NCBI GenBank assembly: GCA_025964575.1
Contig: JAOPYO010000017.1
Location: 1-64,000, forward strand
Source: Actinomycetes bacterium
Lineage (GTDB): Bacteria; Actinomycetota; Actinomycetes; Streptosporangiales; Streptosporangiaceae
Reading direction: 5' to 3'
Length of the DNA stretch: 64,000 bases
Under the pieces are notes generated by a model. That model was not told the DNA's origin. It searched no databases and saw nothing but the letters and a program-made list of their open reading frames with translations. Made by a program: the position numbers and the translations under genes. Positions 59,590 to 64,000 of the stretch are shown here, piece by piece (the first letter of the stretch is position 1; each line of letters starts with the position of its first letter).

Positions 59590-60084
59590 TCAGGAGCGAT
59601 CTGACCCGCGGGACCGCTGGATCAGGGGCTGGATAAACCAGAGCCAACCCGCGAGGAGCCCGACGGCGGCCCCGGTGATCAACGACACCGGGCGCTTGAA
59701 CAGGTAGTCGACCACCATGAGAGTGGCAGCGGTCATGGCGACCATGAGCGCCAGCATCCCGATCATCGCGTACAGGTTCGATCGCTTGACCAGCGATTCC
59801 TTCATGCCCTTCCGGAACAGGACCCGGTGCTGGGCGACCGGCGCGATGAAGAACATGGACGCCACAGCGGCCCCGATCAGGGCGACGTAGTACAACTGGC
59901 GATCGTGGTTCGCGATCCGCCCGAACCCTGGCGAGAACGGGACGGTCAGCAGAAACGCGAAGAGAACCTGCACCCCCGTCACCGCGACCCGCAGACCCTG
60001 GAGGAGTTCCATGAAGTTACGGACCGCACGTTCCGCCGGCTTCTCGGGAATGCGATCCTCGGATCGTCCATCGGCAGCCACCAC
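59590..60084 (-). CDS. DUF6328-like membrane protein
   Basis: FMELLQGLRVAVTGVQVLFAFLLTVPFSPGFGRIANHDRQLYYVALIGAAVASMFFIAPVAQHRVLFR. Confidence 0.8.
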   Translation of the reverse strand: MVAADGRSEDRIPEKPAERAVRNFMELLQGLRVAVTGVQVLFAFLLTVPFSPGFGRIANHDRQLYYVALIGAAVASMFFIAPVAQHRVLFRKGMKESLVKRSNLYAMIGMLALMVAMTAATLMVVDYLFKRPVSLITGAAVGLLAGWLWFIQPLIQRSRGSDRS

Positions 60085-60302
60085 ATTCCCCCTTCAACGA
60101 CACCGCCCCGAACCGACCCCGGTGGCTGGATGGCGCTTGGAACGCTCGTTGGAGAACGTAACCCCGTGAACGAGTCGTACCCAGCAAGGACCGGCTGAGT
60201 CACCACTCCCCCAAGGCCGACGCCGTCACGGAGGTGGATGGGCGAGGTGCGGAGCCCTCTCGGGGAGCGGCGGTGAGGATGAGCGGACTCGGGCGGGAGG
60301 GC

Positions 60303-61571
60303 TCAACCGGCCCTTGCGGTGACGTACGCGGGGGTGAACTCGACCGGCAGGGCGGACAGGCCGCGCATCTGCAAGGACGGCCGCCATACGAGTGCGTCAG
60401 CGGCCACTGCCAGCATCACATCCGGGAGCCGGTCCAGGAGCACCTCGACGGCAGCCTGGGCGATGACCTCGGCGATCTCCGGCGCCGGGTGCGGGCACCC
60501 ATGCTCGCCGTGGCCGAAGGACATGTGGGCATGGTTCCCGGCGGTGCCGGCGGAGAAGTCCGACCGCACCTCCGGATCAGAGTTCGCGGCGGCCAGGCCG
60601 AGAATGAGTGCGTCGCCGGCCTCGATGCGCTGTCCGGCCAACTGGGTGTCCCGAACGGCCCAGCGGCCCAGGCTGTTCTGACTGGGCGAGTCCTCCCACA
60701 GCACCTCGTTCAGCGCCTGGCCTGCGCTGCGGCGGCCTCCCGACAGAGTCACTGCGAACCGGTCGTCGGTCAGCATCAGCCGCAGGGTGTTCCCGATCCA
60801 GTTGGCGGTGGTGTCCTGACCTGCGGTCATCACCAAGATCAAGTCCTGGATGAGCTCCTCGTCAGTGAGCCCCGCGGGGTGCGCCAGCAGACGCGAGGGC
60901 ACATCCGGGCCCGGGCGCTCGCGCTTGCTGTCCAGCAACCGCTGCATCGAGGCCTGAACCCGCTGATAGGCCTCCATGGCACCCTCGCCGCCGTCCAACG
61001 TCGCGCTCACGTCCCCTACCAATCCCGGCGTCTGGGAGTCGGGCAGACCGAACATCCTGGCGACGGCGAGTAGAGGCATCGGATGGGCATAGCGGGCCAT
61101 CAGGTCGGCCCTGCCACTGCCAGCGAACGCGTCGATCAGTTCGTCTGCGATCCGCTCGCATTGGGTTCTCAACTCGAACTGATCAATGGCGGCGAGGGCA
61201 TCGCTGACGGCCCCGGCACGCCGCTGGTGCTCGGCTCCTTCGGTGAACAGCATGGAGGGCTGGTAGCCGACGTACGCCATGAGGGGCCAGTCGGACGGGA
61301 TGCGATCCCAGGCGTTCCAGCGGCGGGAGTCGCGAGCGAAGAGCTGGGAATTGCCGAGGACGTGGCGGAGTTCGCGGTATCCGATCACGAGCCACGCGGG
61401 CACGTCGCCCTCGAGCACGATCGGGACGACCGGCCCATGCTGCCGCCTCATCTCCCGGTACACCTGGGCCGGTTCCTGCTGCAACCGGGGTCCGTACAAC
61501 GGCATGGCTCCCGCGTGAGCCGGGCAACCCGCAGGCGGCGCTGTCGAGTCGGGTGAGTGAGGATTCGTCAT
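60303..61571 (-). CDS. Conservon-associated cytochrome P450 (CYP157-like, no ExxR)
   Basis: TAGQDTTANWIGNTLRLML; LNEVLWEDSPSQN; MSFGHGEHGCPHPAPEIAEVIAQ; overlaps start with cvnD-like gene. Confidence 0.92.
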   Translation of the reverse strand: MTNPHSPDSTAPPAGCPAHAGAMPLYGPRLQQEPAQVYREMRRQHGPVVPIVLEGDVPAWLVIGYRELRHVLGNSQLFARDSRRWNAWDRIPSDWPLMAYVGYQPSMLFTEGAEHQRRAGAVSDALAAIDQFELRTQCERIADELIDAFAGSGRADLMARYAHPMPLLAVARMFGLPDSQTPGLVGDVSATLDGGEGAMEAYQRVQASMQRLLDSKRERPGPDVPSRLLAHPAGLTDEELIQDLILVMTAGQDTTANWIGNTLRLMLTDDRFAVTLSGGRRSAGQALNEVLWEDSPSQNSLGRWAVRDTQLAGQRIEAGDALILGLAAANSDPEVRSDFSAGTAGNHAHMSFGHGEHGCPHPAPEIAEVIAQAAVEVLLDRLPDVMLAVAADALVWRPSLQMRGLSALPVEFTPAYVTARAG

Positions 61572-62176
61572 GATGTGCTCTCCCGGGCGGAGGACAGGGC
61601 GTAAAGGTGTTTGACAAGAGCGATCAGCACGGCCTTGCTGGAGTCACGCTGGCGAGCATCGCAGTCGATCAGCGGAATGTCGTCGGAGAGAGACAGCGCG
61701 TCCCGTACCTGTTCCAGGGGATGCACCGGTCCGTCGAAGTTGTTGCGGGCGACGATGAACGGCATTCCGTGGTGCTCAAGGCGGTCGATGGCATACCAGG
61801 AATCGGCCAAGCGGCGGGTATCCACCAGGACGACCGCGCCCAGAGTCCCCATGAACAGCCGATCCCACAGAAACCAGAACCGTTCCTGGCCCGGAGCCCC
61901 GAACAAGTACAGCACCATCTGCTCATTCAGGCTGATGCGACCGAAGTCGAAGGCGACCGTGGTCGTGGTCTTGTCCTGCACGCCGGCCGCATCGTCGATC
62001 CCCACACCCGCCCGCGTCATGGTCTCTTCCGTGCTCAGCGGACGAATCTCGCTGACGGATCGAACCATCGTCGTCTTGCCCACGCCGAACCCACCGACGA
62101 TCACGATCTTGAGCCCGTTGTTCGCCGTGCTCCGCAGCGGAGTACGGGCGGCTTGCTCAGAGCTTCTCAAGTCCAA
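61568..62176 (-). CDS. CvnD-like GTP/ATP-binding protein
   Basis: KIVIVGGFGVGKTTMVRSVSEIRPLSTEETMTRAG...LFGAPGQERFWFLWDRLFMGTLGAVVLVDTRRL. Confidence 0.95.
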   Translation of the reverse strand: MDLRSSEQAARTPLRSTANNGLKIVIVGGFGVGKTTMVRSVSEIRPLSTEETMTRAGVGIDDAAGVQDKTTTTVAFDFGRISLNEQMVLYLFGAPGQERFWFLWDRLFMGTLGAVVLVDTRRLADSWYAIDRLEHHGMPFIVARNNFDGPVHPLEQVRDALSLSDDIPLIDCDARQRDSSKAVLIALVKHLYALSSARESTS

Positions 62177-62516
62177 CGAGCACCTGCTTCAGAATTTCAG
62201 AGGAGGGCAGTTGTGCCTTGGCTGGAGCCGAGGCCGGATAGCGGGCGGTGATGCGGCCGGTATCGAGCAGGTCGCACAGCAGGATCTTCACGACGCTCAC
62301 CGGCAGTGCCAGCTCCGAGGAGATCTCCACAACCGCCGTCGGGTAACGGCACATATCCAGGATCTTGACATGCTCGGACTGCATACCCGGCGTCGGATCG
62401 CATTCGCTCACGATCAGCGTGACCATGTCCATGGAAGTCTCGTCCACACGGCTGCGCCCGCCGGTGACCGTGTACAGCCGGTCCGGGTTTTCACGATTGA
62501 CTGGCCGTGAGCTCAC
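62157..62516 (-). CDS. CvnC-like DUF742 protein
   Basis: RLYTVTGGRSRVDE...MDMVTLIVSECDPTPGMQSEHVKILDMCRYPTAVVEISSELALPVSVVKILLCDLLDTGRI. Confidence 0.95.
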   Translation of the reverse strand: MSSRPVNRENPDRLYTVTGGRSRVDETSMDMVTLIVSECDPTPGMQSEHVKILDMCRYPTAVVEISSELALPVSVVKILLCDLLDTGRITARYPASAPAKAQLPSSEILKQVLVGLEKL

Positions 62517-62932
62517 GCCGGTCGGCTGCTCTGCTGAGGCGCACGCGGCGGGGCGGTCAGATGTTCACCGATCTGCTCAACGAGCTCGTTCATGTTGTGA
62601 CCGATGACGCCGACATCGGCGTCATCGGTCGCCACTACGGCCAGATGGGCTCCTTCTCCCGCTTCCACGATGAACAAGAGCCCACCGTGGAACTCCGTCA
62701 TGGACTGCCGCAGTCCGCCGCTGCCGTCACCGAACTCGACGGACGCGCCGTAGGACAGACTCTGGATACCCGAGGCGATGGCGGCCAGCTGGTCAGCCTG
62801 GTCTACATTCAGCCCGTATGTGTGGCAGAGCTTGAGGCCGTCCTTCGACAGCACCAGGGCGTACCGGGTCTCCGGCGTCCTCTCCAGGAGGTTCTCCAGC
62901 AACCACGTGAGGTCGCGGTCTGTGGTTTTCAT
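62513..62932 (-). CDS. CvnB-like roadblock/LC7 protein
   Basis: DLTWLLENLLERTPETRYALVLSKDGLKLCHTYGLNVDQADQLAAIASGIQSLSYGAS. Confidence 0.95.
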   Translation of the reverse strand: MKTTDRDLTWLLENLLERTPETRYALVLSKDGLKLCHTYGLNVDQADQLAAIASGIQSLSYGASVEFGDGSGGLRQSMTEFHGGLLFIVEAGEGAHLAVVATDDADVGVIGHNMNELVEQIGEHLTAPPRAPQQSSRPA

Positions 62933-63038
62933 CGGGATTTTGGGGCGGTGATCCGGGCGTTGATACCGGAGAGACTGCCCCTCCCTCCAATCTGTTGTCT
63001 TGTCCTGTCCGGTCCAGCGGCGATAACCGAGTCAGCGG

Positions 63039-63998
63039 TCACTGGGTGTCGTCTTCCTGGGGGGAAGAAGCGCCGCTGCCCCGGCTGGCCTGGCGGAAGG
63101 CGCTGAATCTTGCTCCGGCATCGGAGGGTGGGAGCGCGGACTGTGCCGTCGGCGAGGCTGCGGGCAGGGGCGTCCCCGCGAGCGTCTGGCCGCGCTGGCG
63201 CTTCGGCAGCCCGTGCTGTTCGCCATCCGCGGTAGGAGCGGCAGCCTCAACAGGCGCAGCGGTTGCGCGGCGCCCGGCGAACGGGGTGGGCGCACCCACC
63301 AGGCGCGGCGCACCCGGTACGGAGTCCTGCCCGACCTGTGTGATCAACTGCCTCGGGATCATGACCACCACTCCGGTACCTCCACGTGAGGACGGCCTGA
63401 AGGAGACGGTCAGGCCGTGCTTGCGAGCCAGACAGCCCACCACCGCCAGACCCAGCCGGGTACCGGACAGCGTCGTCAGGTCCAGCGGCTCGGCCGAGAC
63501 GGCCTTCTCGGCGCGACTGAGCGCGGCGGCGCTCATGACGAGACCACCGTCCTCGATGGTGACTACGACGCCCGAGTTCACTTCTTCCACGTACACGTGC
63601 ACCTCCTCGGACGGAGGCGAGAAGGTGGTGGCGTTGTCCATCAACTCGGCGAGGGCATGCATAACGCCTTCGGCGGCGTACCCGGCGACCGCGACGGCGC
63701 AGGCCGAGTGCACCCGCACCCGCTGGTAGGCGCTGATGCGACCCACCGCTCCGCGCAGGATGCTCTCCATCACGATCGGCTTGGTCCAGCGCCGGCCGGA
63801 GCGCGCGCCGGTCAGCACGGCGATGCTGTCCGCCAGCCGGCCTGCCTGCGCGGTGCTGTGGTCCAGTTTCAGCAGATCACCAAGAACTTCCTCATCGTGT
63901 CGGTCCTCCATCTCTCGCAGATCGGCGAGCATGCTGGTCGCCAGCGCCTGGACTCGGCCCGCGGCGTTCGCGCAGGCTGACATCGCGGCCGCGCGCAT
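63039..63998 (-). CDS. CvnA-like sensor histidine kinase, 5' end truncated by the window edge
   Basis: ALAELMDNATTFSPPSEEVHVYVEEVNSGVVVTIEDGGLVMS...LGLAVVGCLARKHGLTVSFRPSSRGGTGVVVMIP. Confidence 0.93.
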   Translation of the reverse strand: MRAAAMSACANAAGRVQALATSMLADLREMEDRHDEEVLGDLLKLDHSTAQAGRLADSIAVLTGARSGRRWTKPIVMESILRGAVGRISAYQRVRVHSACAVAVAGYAAEGVMHALAELMDNATTFSPPSEEVHVYVEEVNSGVVVTIEDGGLVMSAAALSRAEKAVSAEPLDLTTLSGTRLGLAVVGCLARKHGLTVSFRPSSRGGTGVVVMIPRQLITQVGQDSVPGAPRLVGAPTPFAGRRATAAPVEAAAPTADGEQHGLPKRQRGQTLAGTPLPAASPTAQSALPPSDAGARFSAFRQASRGSGASSPQEDDTQ

Positions 63999-64000
63999 GC

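Overview
64 kb of high-GC actinomycete chromosome, probably Streptosporangiales/Thermomonosporaceae-like. No rRNA, tRNA, CRISPR array or transposase was recognised. Main contents: a Ni/Co module (nmtR-like regulator, P1B-type ATPase, 2Fe-2S ferredoxin-like protein); four copies of a ydaO/yuaA-type (c-di-AMP) riboswitch element within about 11 kb, three of them upstream of cell-wall hydrolases; copper-associated genes with CsoR-like palindromes; a TetR / ABC transporter / methyltransferase / DUF2218-P450 cluster; a P450 plus ClpX-like gene pair with a divergent TetR; two BlaI/M56 sensor modules, the second next to uppP and dedA; two ECF sigma/anti-sigma-like pairs; one complete two-component system and one orphan kinase; and a conservon (CvnA-D plus a CYP157-like P450) at the right edge. 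Several gene remnants are visible (phoU, MFS, HMA/copZ, GH32, galT, NmrA-like). Strongest leads: (1) an intact ClpX-family ORF with the whole Walker A/pore-1 segment (about 46 aa) missing and an altered IGF loop, apparently co-transcribed with a P450; (2) an in-frame DUF2218-cytochrome P450 fusion; (3) the riboswitch cluster, including one copy with no intact downstream gene. All calls were made by reading the sequence; no database search was run.
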